A stretch of DNA of 37,597 nt. Source: Methylocystis suflitae (GTDB lineage Bacteria; Pseudomonadota; Alphaproteobacteria; Rhizobiales; Beijerinckiaceae). Position 1 is the stretch's first letter, and each line of letters opens with the position of its first letter. The notes under the pieces were generated by a model. The model worked only from the letters and a program-made list of their open reading frames with translations. It did not search any database and had not been told where the DNA came from. The position numbers were made by a program, and so were the translations under genes. Where the stretch lies: positions 1 to 37,597 of the forward strand of contig NZ_JAMRYX010000097.1 of assembly GCF_024448135.1 (NCBI RefSeq), given 5' to 3'. Shown here one piece after another: positions 23,727 through 32,887 of the stretch.

Positions 23727-25202
23727 ATGACGCGAGGAGAAATTCTGGTCGCTGACGACGACGCGTCCATACGCACGGTCGTCGCGCAGGCGCTTTCGCG
23801 TGCGGGCTATGAAGTGCGCACCACCGGCGCTGCCGCGACCTTGTGGCGATGGGTGCAGTCGGGCGAGGGCGATCTCGTCGTCACAGATGTCGTCATGCCC
23901 GACGAGAACGCTTTCGAGCTTCTACCGCGCATCAAGAAGCTGCGTCCCGAACTCCCGATCATCGTCATGAGCGCGCAAAACACGTTCATGACCGCTATTC
24001 GGGCGTCGGAGCGGGGCGCATACGACTATCTGCCCAAGCCTTTCGATCTCAAGGAGCTCGTCGGCATCGTCGGCCGCGCCATGGCCGAACCCCGCAAACG
24101 GCCCGAAGATGACCACCACGATGAGATCGAGGGAATGCCGCTCGTCGGCCGCTCCCCGGCGATGCAGGAAATCTATCGTTCGCTCGCGCGATTGATGCAG
24201 ACCGACCTGACGGTGATGATCAATGGCGAGTCGGGAACCGGCAAGGAGCTCGTCGCCCGCGCCCTGCATGACTATGGAAAGCGAAAGAAGGGCCCCTTCG
24301 TCGCCGTCAATATGGCGGCGATTCCGCGCGATCTGATCGAAAGCGAACTCTTCGGCCATGAGAAGGGCGCCTTCACCGGCGCCAACCAGCGATCGGCCGG
24401 ACGCTTCGAGCAGGCCGAGGGCGGCACGCTGTTTCTCGACGAGATCGGCGACATGCCGATGGAGGCGCAGACAAGGCTGCTGCGCGTGCTTCAGCAGGGC
24501 GAATATACGACGGTCGGCGGGCGCACGCCGATCAAGACCAATGTCCGGATCATCGCCGCCACCAACAAGGATCTGCGCATCCTCATCCAGCAGGGGCTGT
24601 TCCGCGAGGATCTTTACTTCCGCCTCAACGTCGTGCCGCTTCGGCTGCCGCCGCTGCGCGAGCGCGCCGAGGACATTCCCGATCTCGTGCATCACTTCTT
24701 CAAAGTGGCGGCGAGCGAAGGACTGCCGCAGAAATACATCGATCAGGCCGCGCTCGACCGGATGAAGAAATATCGCTGGCCGGGCAACATCCGCGAGCTC
24801 GAAAACCTCATCCGCAGGCTCGCCGCGCTGCACCCGCAGGAAGTCATTTCCGATCAGCTCGTCGAGGCCGAACTCGAACATGAGATTCGGCAGGCTGAAC
24901 CGGGTGGCGACAAAGGCTCAGCCGCAGCCGCGCCGTCGCAAGAATTGTTTGACGGACAGACGCTTTCGAGCTCCGTCGAGCTTCATCTCGCCAAGCTCTT
25001 TCGCGACTATGGAGATCAGCTGCCGCCGCCAGGCCTCTATCACCGGATCATTCGCGAGATCGAAATCCCGCTTGTCTCCGCGGCGCTTGCGGCGACGCGC
25101 GGCAATCAGATCAAGGCGGCGGAATTGCTCGGACTGAACCGCAACACGCTACGCAAGAAGGTCAACGACCTCGACATCAGGTTGATGCGCTCACCGCGAT
25201 AG
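23727..25202 (+). CDS. ntrC: Nitrogen regulation response regulator NtrC
   Basis: NtrC activates sigma-54 promoters of nitrogen assimilation genes. The 491 residues have a receiver domain with phospho-acceptor Asp54 ([10 protein letters not shown]), an AAA+ domain with Walker [15 protein letters not shown], the sigma-54-contacting GAFTGA loop ([11 protein letters not shown]) and Walker [13 protein letters not shown], and a FIS-type helix-turn-helix at the end ([20 protein letters not shown]). The ATG at 23727, preceded by GGGAG, is chosen over an upstream ATG at 23691 that overlaps ntrB. Confidence 0.96.
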   Translation: MTRGEILVADDDASIRTVVAQALSRAGYEVRTTGAAATLWRWVQSGEGDLVVTDVVMPDENAFELLPRIKKLRPELPIIVMSAQNTFMTAIRASERGAYDYLPKPFDLKELVGIVGRAMAEPRKRPEDDHHDEIEGMPLVGRSPAMQEIYRSLARLMQTDLTVMINGESGTGKELVARALHDYGKRKKGPFVAVNMAAIPRDLIESELFGHEKGAFTGANQRSAGRFEQAEGGTLFLDEIGDMPMEAQTRLLRVLQQGEYTTVGGRTPIKTNVRIIAATNKDLRILIQQGLFREDLYFRLNVVPLRLPPLRERAEDIPDLVHHFFKVAASEGLPQKYIDQAALDRMKKYRWPGNIRELENLIRRLAALHPQEVISDQLVEAELEHEIRQAEPGGDKGSAAAAPSQELFDGQTLSSSVELHLAKLFRDYGDQLPPPGLYHRIIREIEIPLVSAALAATRGNQIKAAELLGLNRNTLRKKVNDLDIRLMRSPR

Positions 25203-25257
25203 CGACTCTTTTGGCCGTTCAATTGCAACCGGCGCGGGCGGAGCCTATACAGGCGCC

Positions 25258-27546
25258 ATGGCCCTGACCGGAGACTCGGCTTCTCCGCCAAAGGCGAAAG
25301 GCAGAACGCCGTTTCGCAGCTGGTTCGGCCCGATCATCGTGATCGGGGCCGTCGGCTGTGCTTTGGCTACATTCCTGGTCGTGGCCGAATTCGGCGCGAT
25401 ATCGCCGACGGACGACCGCTTGTTGCCGTTGCTCATCGTCAACGGCGTCTTTGTCGCCGTTCTGCTCGCGATGGTGATCGTCAAGGCCTGGCGCCTCTAC
25501 CGCGTCTGGCTGCGCGGCGAGGCGGCGGCGCGCCTTCACGTGCGCACGGTCGGCTTTTTCTCGGTCATTGCTTTGATCCCGGCGATTCTGCTTGCCGTAG
25601 CGGGGTCGCTGACGCTGGAGCGCGTGCTCAATCCCGCCTTCATGTCGAGCGTCAAGGTCTTCGTCCACAACACGGCGGAAGCCGCGGCCGTGTTCCGCGA
25701 GAGTCAATGCCGGGCGCTATTGCAGGAGGCGCAGCTCACGGCGTCGGATCTCGATCGCGCGAGCATCCTTTACAATTCCGACCGACCCTATTTTCATCAG
25801 ATATTTCAGTCGCGGGCGTATTTCCTGGGCTTCTCCGTCGCGGCCCTGGTGAAATCCAACGGCGAAATTCTCGACCGCGTCGACGTGGCGCAGAACGCCG
25901 CCTCGATCATCATCGCCCCGCCACAATCCGAGTTCGACGACGCGCGGCGCGGGGAGCCGCTGTGCCTCGTTATCGATGACGGTAAGAGCTTCGTCGCTTT
26001 GCGCGCGCTCAACGCCTTTCAGGACACGTTCCTTTACGTCACCCGGCCCATCGACCCGATCGCGGTGGAATTTCCCAAACAGGCTCAAAGCCTGATCAGC
26101 AGCTACGACGCCTTCGATTCCTATCGCGCCGCCGTGCAGCGGGCCTTCGTGCTGATGTACGCCTTCCTGACGACGATCATGCTGCTGTCCTCCATCTGGT
26201 TCGGACTGGATTTCGCTGACCGGCTGGTGACGCCGATCCGGGACCTGATCGCCGCAACCGACGAGGTGTCGGCCGGCAATCTCGACGTTCGCGTCAACGT
26301 CGACAAACAGCATGGCGAATTGGCCCGCCTCGGCGACGTCTTCAACAATATGACGACCGAGCTCAATCTTCAGCAAAACCGGCTGATCGAGGCCAATCGG
26401 ATCAATGACGAACGTCGCGAATTCACCGAGGCGGTGCTCTCCGGCGTGCCGGTCGCGGTTATGGGCGTGGACTCGGAAAGCGTCGTCACCATTCTCAACC
26501 GCTCAGCCGAGGAACTGTCGCTCGCAGACGCGACGGGGCAGGCGACCGTGGGCGCCTCGGTGGCGTCGGTCTTGCCGGAGATTGTCCCCATCCTGAAGGA
26601 CGCGGCGGAAGTTTTTCCGCGCGCCGTTCAAAGCCAGATCATCATCAAGCGCGGCGTCGCCGAGCGCACCTTGAATGTGCGAGTCACCTCGGCGCGCGCC
26701 GATGCGGGACAACACAACTACGTGGTGACGCTCGACGATATCACCGACCTCGTGATGGCGCAGCGCACTTCGGCCTGGGCGGACGTCGCGCGGCGCATCG
26801 CTCACGAAATCAAGAATCCGCTAACGCCGATCCAGCTTTCGGCCGAAAGGCTGCGCCGCAAATACGGCAAGGTTATTCAGGAGGATCGAGACGTTTTCGA
26901 CCAATGCACGGACACGATCGTGCGCCAGGTCGACGACATTAAGCGTATGGTCGACGAGTTTTCGTCCTTTGCGCGTATGCCGAAGGCGCGCCCGGCGCGA
27001 GACGATCTCAACGAATGCATTCGGCAGGTCGCGTTCCTCATGCGCGTCGGCAACGCCGATCTCGACATCGTCGAAGACTTGCCCGAAACGCCCGTCATCG
27101 CGCAGTTCGATCGTCGCTTGCTGTCGCAGGCGCTCACCAATATCGTGAAGAACGCCGTCGAAGGCGTCGCCGCACGCGAAGAAAAAGACGCTCTCGAAAA
27201 GGGACGAGTCGAAATCAAGTTGGATGTGCGCGATCGCATGGCGGAAATCGACGTGATCGATAATGGTAAGGGCTTCCCGGCGATGAACCGGCAGCGCTTG
27301 CTTGAGCCTTACATGACGACGCGATCGGACGGCACCGGACTGGGCCTGCCGATCGTCGCCAAGATCGTCGAGGATCACGGAGGCCGGCTGGAGCTGCTGG
27401 ACGCGCCGTCGGGTCGGGGCGCCTGCGTCAGGCTCATCGTGCCTCTCGCCGCGGAGACGCCCTCGAAAGAGGAGCCACGCGCGGCGGACACACACGCGGA
27501 AAAAGCGCCGGCGCATGCAAGTGGGCCGGGACAGAGTGGGGTATAA
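25258..27546 (+). CDS. ntrY: Membrane sensor histidine kinase NtrY
   Basis: NtrY is the transmembrane partner of NtrX, linked to nitrogen, redox and envelope control in alphaproteobacteria. The 762 residues show membrane helices near residues 22-46, 57-76, 95-117 and 296-318, a periplasmic part between the third and fourth, a HAMP domain (about 320-375), a PAS domain, the histidine box [20 protein letters not shown], the N box LTNIVKNAVEGV and G boxes (DNGKGFP, GTGLGLPIV). The stop overlaps the ntrX ATG by one base (TAATG). A 55-base gap separates it from ntrC. Confidence 0.95.
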   Translation: MALTGDSASPPKAKGRTPFRSWFGPIIVIGAVGCALATFLVVAEFGAISPTDDRLLPLLIVNGVFVAVLLAMVIVKAWRLYRVWLRGEAAARLHVRTVGFFSVIALIPAILLAVAGSLTLERVLNPAFMSSVKVFVHNTAEAAAVFRESQCRALLQEAQLTASDLDRASILYNSDRPYFHQIFQSRAYFLGFSVAALVKSNGEILDRVDVAQNAASIIIAPPQSEFDDARRGEPLCLVIDDGKSFVALRALNAFQDTFLYVTRPIDPIAVEFPKQAQSLISSYDAFDSYRAAVQRAFVLMYAFLTTIMLLSSIWFGLDFADRLVTPIRDLIAATDEVSAGNLDVRVNVDKQHGELARLGDVFNNMTTELNLQQNRLIEANRINDERREFTEAVLSGVPVAVMGVDSESVVTILNRSAEELSLADATGQATVGASVASVLPEIVPILKDAAEVFPRAVQSQIIIKRGVAERTLNVRVTSARADAGQHNYVVTLDDITDLVMAQRTSAWADVARRIAHEIKNPLTPIQLSAERLRRKYGKVIQEDRDVFDQCTDTIVRQVDDIKRMVDEFSSFARMPKARPARDDLNECIRQVAFLMRVGNADLDIVEDLPETPVIAQFDRRLLSQALTNIVKNAVEGVAAREEKDALEKGRVEIKLDVRDRMAEIDVIDNGKGFPAMNRQRLLEPYMTTRSDGTGLGLPIVAKIVEDHGGRLELLDAPSGRGACVRLIVPLAAETPSKEEPRAADTHAEKAPAHASGPGQSGV

Positions 27547-28913
27547 TGGCAAGCGATATTTTGATTGTCGACGATGAAGAGGACATCAGAGAGCTTGTCG
27601 CCGGAATTCTGAGCGACGAAGGGCACGGGGTCCGCACCGCCAAAGACTCCGACGAGGCGCTCGCGGCGATCGCAAGCCGGCGTCCGCATCTCGTTTTTCT
27701 CGACATCTGGCTGCAAGGGTCTCGGCTCGACGGCCTCCAGGTGCTCGAAACCGTGCAGAAGCAGCACAAGGGCTTGCCCGTCGTCATGATCTCGGGCCAC
27801 GGCAATATCGAAACCGCGGTCAGCGCGATCAAGATCGGCGCATACGACTTTATTGAAAAGCCGTTCAAGGCGGATCGGCTGGTGCTCGTCGCCGAACGGG
27901 CGCTCGAGGCCTATCAGCTGCGGCGCGAACTTTCCGCGCTGCGCCAGCGGGCAGGAGCCTTCGACCGCATCGTCGGCGATTCCCCGGCGGCGCATCAGCT
28001 GCAGCAGCTCATTGGCCGCGTGGCCCCTGTGAATTCGCGCGTGCTGATCACCGGCGCGCCTGGGACAGGCAAAGAACTCGCCGCCCGCTGCATCCACGAG
28101 GCGTCGAGTCGCGCCGGCGGGCCGTTCGTCGTCATCAATTCGGCCACGATCACGCCGGAGAACATGGAAATCGAGCTGTTCGGCCGCGAAGGCGCCGACG
28201 GCGAACGCAAGATCGGCGCGCTCGAGGAGGCGCATGGCGGGACGCTGTTCCTCGACGAAATCGCCGACATGCCGAAGGATTCCCAGGCGAAAATCCTGCG
28301 CGTGCTGGTCGATCAGACGTTTCAGCGGGTCGGTGGATCGAACAAGGTCGAGGTCGACGTGCGCATCATCTCGTCCTCGGCGCGCGATCTCGCGTCGGCG
28401 ATCGAAGAGGGAACGCTGCGCGAGGATCTCTTTCATCGCCTCGCGGTGGTGCCGATCCGGATTCCCTCGCTGGCGGAACGGCGCGAGGATATCCCGGCGC
28501 TCATCAACTATTTCATGGAGAATATGTCGCTCGCGTCCGGCATGCCGCGCCGACGGATTTCGGAAGACGCTCTCGCGGTCCTGCAGTTGCACGACTGGCC
28601 CGGCAACATCCGCCAGTTGAGAAATAATGTCGAGCGCTTGATGATCCTCACGTCTGGCGATTCCAGCGCGACGATCACGGCCGAAATGCTTCCGGCCGAC
28701 GTCGGCGAACTCGTGCCGGCGACGCCGGCGGGCGTGCGCGGCGAGAAACTTATGAGTCTGCCGCTCAGAGAGGCGCGGGAAGTTTTCGAGCGCGAATACC
28801 TTGTCGCTCAGCTCAATCGCTTCTCCGGGAATATTTCCCGAACAGCGGAGTTCATCGGCATGGAGCGCTCGGCCTTACACCGAAAACTTAAGTCGCTGTC
28901 GGTAGAGTCATAG
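27546..28913 (+). CDS. ntrX: Response regulator NtrX (GAFTGA-lacking)
   Basis: The 455-residue NtrC-like regulator pairs with NtrY. The receiver has Asp53 in LVFLDIWLQ. The AAA+ domain has Walker A GAPGTGKELAARCIHEA and Walker [13 protein letters not shown]. The sigma-54-contact loop is not GAFTGA: the equivalent region reads FGREGADGERKIGALEEA. NtrX proteins of this group typically lack the motif and probably do not act as classical sigma-54 activators. A C-terminal FIS-type helix (NISRTAEFIGMERSALHRKL) is present. A weak dyad follows the stop (28919-28940). Confidence 0.95.
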   Translation: MASDILIVDDEEDIRELVAGILSDEGHGVRTAKDSDEALAAIASRRPHLVFLDIWLQGSRLDGLQVLETVQKQHKGLPVVMISGHGNIETAVSAIKIGAYDFIEKPFKADRLVLVAERALEAYQLRRELSALRQRAGAFDRIVGDSPAAHQLQQLIGRVAPVNSRVLITGAPGTGKELAARCIHEASSRAGGPFVVINSATITPENMEIELFGREGADGERKIGALEEAHGGTLFLDEIADMPKDSQAKILRVLVDQTFQRVGGSNKVEVDVRIISSSARDLASAIEEGTLREDLFHRLAVVPIRIPSLAERREDIPALINYFMENMSLASGMPRRRISEDALAVLQLHDWPGNIRQLRNNVERLMILTSGDSSATITAEMLPADVGELVPATPAGVRGEKLMSLPLREAREVFEREYLVAQLNRFSGNISRTAEFIGMERSALHRKLKSLSVES

Positions 28914-28918
28914 AAACA

Positions 28919-28940
28919 TTAACTTAGCTGAGCTAGTTAA
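28919..28940. terminator. Dyad after ntrX
   Basis: TTAACT / AGTTAA and AGC / GCT are paired around TGA, with one bulged T, 5 bases after the ntrX stop. AT-rich and without a T tract. It could be a weak terminator or a protein site in the hfq upstream region. Confidence 0.3.
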
Positions 28941-29142
28941 AGCGTTAAGTTATGTTGGCGGCAAGAGCTGGGGCAGGGTCAGAGCCAGCAGCTTTCCATG
29001 AATTGGCGACGGAAAGCGTTCGACTTGCGCCTTGCGCTTCGCCATTTGAAAGGTTCTAATGAACACGGCGGCGAAAAAAGAAGAACGATCCCCTGGGGGC
29101 GGCGTCATTCCGCTCGGCTCAAAAAACAGAACAGGACAGCCG

Positions 29143-29406
29143 ATGTCGTCAGAGCGTTCGCAGAATCTGCAAGATACATTTTTGAATTTTGTCAGGAAGA
29201 ATAAAGTCCCGCTCACGATCTTCCTCGTCAACGGCGTCAAGCTCCAGGGAATCGTCACCTGGTTCGATAATTTTTGCCTCTTGCTGCGGCGAGACGGGCA
29301 TTCTCAGCTCGTCTACAAGCACGCCATCTCGACGATCATGCCCGGACACCCCATACAAATGTTTGAGCCGGGCGACGACGAGGGCCAGGCCGACAATAAG
29401 CGGTAG
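29143..29406 (+). CDS. hfq: RNA chaperone Hfq
   Basis: Hfq is a hexameric Sm-fold protein that matches small RNAs to mRNAs. The 87 residues show Sm1 ([20 protein letters not shown]) and Sm2 ([11 protein letters not shown]) and the distal/proximal-face residues typical of alphaproteobacteria, from [17 protein letters not shown] to MFEPGDDE. The ATG at 29143 (AGGAC upstream) fits the family N-terminus. An in-frame ATG at 29059 with AAGG upstream would add 28 non-conserved residues. It sits in the usual ntrX-hfq-hflX order. Confidence 0.96.
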   Translation: MSSERSQNLQDTFLNFVRKNKVPLTIFLVNGVKLQGIVTWFDNFCLLLRRDGHSQLVYKHAISTIMPGHPIQMFEPGDDEGQADNKR

Positions 29407-29410
29407 GCGA

Positions 29411-30775
29411 TTGAAGGCTGACAGCGGAGCGGATAACGGGACGACGCCGAATGGCGCTGGCGCCCGCGCATTGGTCATTGGGCCTTATGTTACTCAAGGC
29501 GGCGCGGCGCGTGCGCGCGACACGGCGGCGCGTCTCATGGAGGCGGTGGGGCTCGCCGAGGCGATCGACCTCGATGTCGTCGGCCAACTGCCGATATCGC
29601 TGAACGAGGTTCGGCCGGCGACATATCTTGGGAAGGGCAAGGTCGAGGAGATCGGCGAACTCGTCAAGTCGAAGGACGCCGCGCTCGTGAGCATGGACTG
29701 CCAGCTCTCGCCCGTGCAGCAGCGTAATCTCGAAAGGGCGTGGGACGCCAAGGTCATCGACAGGACCGGGCTCATTCTCGAAATCTTCGGGGAGCGCGCC
29801 CGAACCAAGGAAGGCGCGCTGCAGGTGGAGCTGGCGCATCTGGCCTATCAGAAGTCGCGGCTCGTCCGCTCCTGGACCCACCTTGAACGCCAGCGCGGCG
29901 GCTTCGGCTTTCTTGGCGGCCCGGGCGAAACGCAGATCGAGACGGACCGGCGCCTGATCGAGGAGCGGATGCGGCGCATCGAGCACGATCTTGACAAGGT
30001 CAAGCGCACGCGCGCGCTGCATCGTAAGACGCGGCGCGACGTTCCCTATCCCGTGGTCGCGCTGGTCGGCTACACCAACGCCGGGAAATCCACGCTTTTC
30101 AACCGTCTGACCAAGGCCGAGGTGCTTGCGCAGGACATGCTGTTCGCGACCCTCGATCCAACGCTGCGCCAGATCAAACTGCCGCATGGCGCGCGCATCC
30201 TGCTCTCCGACACGGTGGGATTCATCTCCGACCTGCCCACCATGCTTGTCTCGGCCTTCCGGGCGACGCTCGAAGAAGTGACGCTCGCCGACGTGGTTCT
30301 CCATGTCCGCGACGTCGCGCACGAAGATTGGGAAGCGCAGGCGAAGGACGTCGAGGCGATCCTGAGCGAACTCGGTCTGAAAGGCGAAGCCGAAGGGCGG
30401 ATTTTGGAAGTTTGGAACAAGATCGACGCGCTCGATCCGGATCGGCTATCGGCGCTTCAGCTCGCCGTGAGCGGGATCGAGCCACAACGCCGGCCGACGC
30501 TCGTATCCGCCTTGACCGGGCAGGGGCTCGATGAGTTGCTGGCAAGGATCGAGTCCACGCTGGCGGCGGGACGCGTTCGTTTTGAAATGAACCTCGACGT
30601 CGCGGACGGCGAGGGGCTCGCCTGGCTTCACGCCCATACCGAAGTGCTCGAACGCGAAGCGCTGCCGGAAGGCGGCGTCCATCTCGTCGTACGTATCGAT
30701 CCTGAACGTTCTGAGGGCCTCGCGAGGCGCTTTCCGCAGGCCGAAATGATCCGCGAAGCCGGCGCGGGACGCTGA
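29411..30775 (+). CDS. hflX: GTPase HflX
   Basis: HflX is a ribosome-associated GTPase that splits or rescues 70S ribosomes under stress. The 454-residue form has the N-terminal HflX domain (EVRPATYLGKGKVEEI), the glycine-rich GGFGFLGGPGETQIETDRR linker, and a G domain with G1 GYTNAGKSTLF, G3 DTVGFI and G4 NKID. No ATG lies near the start; a TTG at 29411, four bases after the hfq stop, gives the expected family length. The longer open frame runs through hfq in another frame and is not credible. Confidence 0.93.
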   Translation: MKADSGADNGTTPNGAGARALVIGPYVTQGGAARARDTAARLMEAVGLAEAIDLDVVGQLPISLNEVRPATYLGKGKVEEIGELVKSKDAALVSMDCQLSPVQQRNLERAWDAKVIDRTGLILEIFGERARTKEGALQVELAHLAYQKSRLVRSWTHLERQRGGFGFLGGPGETQIETDRRLIEERMRRIEHDLDKVKRTRALHRKTRRDVPYPVVALVGYTNAGKSTLFNRLTKAEVLAQDMLFATLDPTLRQIKLPHGARILLSDTVGFISDLPTMLVSAFRATLEEVTLADVVLHVRDVAHEDWEAQAKDVEAILSELGLKGEAEGRILEVWNKIDALDPDRLSALQLAVSGIEPQRRPTLVSALTGQGLDELLARIESTLAAGRVRFEMNLDVADGEGLAWLHAHTEVLEREALPEGGVHLVVRIDPERSEGLARRFPQAEMIREAGAGR

Positions 30776-30814
30776 CGGGCTGCGCCGTAACCTTCGAGAC
30801 GTTCGAGAGAGCCG

Positions 30815-31636
30815 TCAGCCAGGTTTGCGCTCAGCGCCTTTCGCCTCGACCCACAGCGCTTCCATTTCGTCGAGAGACGCTGCTTCAAGCGAACGGCCCA
30901 TGTCTGTGAGGCGGCGCTCGATGTGGTGAAACCGCCGCTCGAATTTCGTATTGGCGCCGCGAAGCGCCTGCTCGGGGTCGACCTTGGCATGGCGCGCAAG
31001 ATTGGCGACGACGAACAAGAGATCGCCGATCTCCTCTTCAAGCGCCGGCGAAGCGTCGACGCCGGGACGCGCGAGTTCCGCGGCGACTTCCTCGGTTTCC
31101 TCTCGAATCTTGCTGAGAACGTGCTGTGCATCGTCCCAATCGAAGCCGACCTCGGATGCCTTTTGTTGCAACTTGAGGGCGCGGGTTAGGGCGGGCAGGG
31201 CGAGCGGCACGCCGTCGAGCAAACTGGCCGGCTGCAATCCCTGCTTGCCCGCCTTTTCGCGCGCTTTGATCGCGCTCCACTGCATGGTCACGCCGTCGGC
31301 GTCGAGAGACTGGACGTCGCCGAAAACGTGCGGGTGCCGGCGAACGAGCTTGTCGCAGATCGCATCGACGACGTCCTCGAAGGCGAAAGCGTCCTGCTCC
31401 TGCGCCATTCGGGCATGGAACACGACCTGCAAGAGGAGATCGCCTAACTCGTCTTTGAGATCGGTAAGATCGTTGCGCTCGATGGCGTCGGCGACTTCAT
31501 AGGCTTCCTCGATCGTATAGGGCGCGATCGAGCGGAAATCCTGCTCGAGATCCCAGGGACAACCGCTGCCGGGCGTGCGCAGCGCCGCCATGATTTCGAT
31601 CAGTCTGGCGACATCGCCGCACGGTCGGCCGGACAT
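30815..31636 (-). CDS. mazG: Nucleoside triphosphate pyrophosphohydrolase MazG
   Basis: MazG hydrolyses (d)NTPs to monophosphates and can lower ppGpp-related stress signals. The 273 residues contain two MazG domains. The first has CPWDLEQDFRSIAPYTIEEAYE and the metal-binding ELGDLLLQVVFHA. The second has EETEEVAAEL and EEIGDLLFVVANLARH. GGGGAG precedes the ATG at 31636. It is convergent with hflX, and hflX-mazG is a frequent alphaproteobacterial neighbourhood. Confidence 0.94.
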   Translation of the reverse strand: MSGRPCGDVARLIEIMAALRTPGSGCPWDLEQDFRSIAPYTIEEAYEVADAIERNDLTDLKDELGDLLLQVVFHARMAQEQDAFAFEDVVDAICDKLVRRHPHVFGDVQSLDADGVTMQWSAIKAREKAGKQGLQPASLLDGVPLALPALTRALKLQQKASEVGFDWDDAQHVLSKIREETEEVAAELARPGVDASPALEEEIGDLLFVVANLARHAKVDPEQALRGANTKFERRFHHIERRLTDMGRSLEAASLDEMEALWVEAKGAERKPG

Positions 31637-31644
31637 GAGGTCTC

Positions 31645-31687
31645 CCCAAAAGAAAAGCGCCGCGGCCCTCAAGGAGGATCGCGGCGC
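31645..31687 (-). terminator. Rho-independent terminator of the cold-shock gene
   Basis: On the minus strand GCGCCGCG (31687-31680) pairs with CGCGGCGC (31664-31657), and TTTTCTTTT follows. It lies 20 bases after the cold-shock gene stop and before mazG on the same strand. Confidence 0.75.
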
Positions 31688-31707
31688 GCGGATCTACGGA
31701 GCGAGGC

Positions 31708-32373
31708 TCAATCCAGGATGATCGACAGCGCTTCTCTGCCTTTCGCCGTATCGACGACCTGCATAGTGACCGGCTGCCCCTCGGCGAGCCGGTTCACGCC
31801 GGATGGACCCAGAATCGAAATATGGACGAACACGTCCTTGCCGCCGTCGTTCGACTGCACGAAGCCGAAGCCCTTTGTCTCGTCGAACCATTTGACCTTG
31901 CCGGAGACCGGAACAGCGGTCGACGGATCGGGCGCCTGACGACGGGGCCGGGGGCTGTCAAAACCGCCTCCTGCGCGCGGCGGCGGCGGCGGCGCCCGCT
32001 CAGCGGCTCCTGCCAAGTCGACTTCGAGAATGCGCGCCACTTGCTGGCCCTTCACCGAGCTCGTGACTTGCACCTGCAACTTCGCGCCGGGCGGCAGCGT
32101 GTCGTAACCCGCCGCCTGAACGGCGCCGATATGGAGGAAGGCGTCGCCAGTGCCATTGGCGAGCTCTACGAAGCCGAAGCCCTTGTCCGTCTTAAACCAC
32201 TTCACGATGGCGTCGACTGCTGGCTCATTCGACATCGGAGGCGGCGCATCTGGAAATCCGCCGCCAAAGGGTGATCGCGGCGCCCGGCTCGTTCGCGGCG
32301 AATCATAGCTATACGGGGCGTCGTCATCAAATCCGCGCTTGCGGGGGCCCCGAAAATCTCTACCTTTGCTCAT
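31708..32373 (-). CDS. Double cold-shock-domain protein
   Basis: This 221-residue protein carries two cold-shock domains, each with RNP motifs for single-stranded nucleic acid binding: VKWFKTDKGFGFVEL / DAFLHIG (about residues 57-120) and KVKWFDETKGFGFVQS / DVFVHIS (about 150-215). The N-terminal ~50 residues are Arg/Gly/Pro/Ser-rich and disordered, and a Pro/Arg-rich linker joins the domains. Two-domain forms are usual in Rhizobiales. The start at 32373 (MSKGRDFRG) is chosen; an ATG at 32433 would add 20 atypical residues. It acts as RNA chaperone or antiterminator by family analogy. Confidence 0.93.
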   Translation of the reverse strand: MSKGRDFRGPRKRGFDDDAPYSYDSPRTSRAPRSPFGGGFPDAPPPMSNEPAVDAIVKWFKTDKGFGFVELANGTGDAFLHIGAVQAAGYDTLPPGAKLQVQVTSSVKGQQVARILEVDLAGAAERAPPPPPRAGGGFDSPRPRRQAPDPSTAVPVSGKVKWFDETKGFGFVQSNDGGKDVFVHISILGPSGVNRLAEGQPVTMQVVDTAKGREALSIILD

Positions 32374-32887
32374 GTCTACCTGCTCGTCTCCGCCAAAAAC
32401 GGCAAGACCGCTATGCCAACCTTGTGCGCCCAACCGCTCCAGTTGACGCGTCTCAAAAAACGCGCCCGCCCGGAAACGACGATGATGTGCCTCTTGAATG
32501 CCATATAGTCCCGCGCAGCGAGCCTTTTACCAGAGTTTCGCCCCGGAAGGCCAGAGAATTCCGTGGGGTGATCCAAAAATCCAAACAGTCGCCATAGTTT
32601 GACAGCTGACGTCCAATTCCTGCGTGGGCGGGAATGTTTGCGTTTGCAGGAGTTTAGACGAGCCGCACGGGCGGATTATGACGCGCCATGCGCTGCGCCC
32701 GCGCCGCATTGCCAACATAAAGCGTCATCCGAGGAGCCGGGGCTGCGTTCCGTCCGTCAGAACATTGGCGCGAAATCTCAGGTGAGCGAAAGGCGACAGC
32801 GGACGGCGACCGCCGGGATCCTGCATCCATGATTCGCATAATCCATATTATGGAACTAAAAGATGCTGTCTGGCGATGCGCGCGACG
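32374..32887. other. Gene-free 514-bp region containing a dif-like site
   Basis: No coding region is supported: short open frames here have atypical composition and no start signals. The left part should hold the promoter and leader of the cold-shock gene. A small dyad (CCTGC...GCAGG) flanks 32622-32651. The right end carries the dif-like sequence. Confidence 0.6.
32831..32858. other. dif: Candidate chromosome dimer resolution site (dif)
   Basis: The 28-base sequence has the XerC/XerD layout: left arm GATTCGCATAA, 6-base centre TCCATA, right arm TTATGGAACTA. Against E. coli dif as I remember it, 9 of 11, 4 of 6 and 6 of 11 positions agree, including the inner CATAA and TTATG that contact the recombinases. 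It lies in a gene-free gap, as dif sites do. A chance palindrome or a dif-like attachment site is possible but less likely. Confidence 0.7.

Noticed and set aside
27375-28592. 405-codon minus-strand frame over ntrX
   Set aside because: Antisense shadow of a well-conserved regulator.
29059-29142. 28-residue N-terminal extension of Hfq
   Set aside because: The extension is not part of the conserved Hfq sequence and a closer ATG with its own site exists; not fully excluded.
32599-32832. 77-codon plus-strand frame in the gap before the dif-like site
   Set aside because: No ribosome binding site, no recognisable domain, and atypical Arg/Ala/Gln-rich composition.
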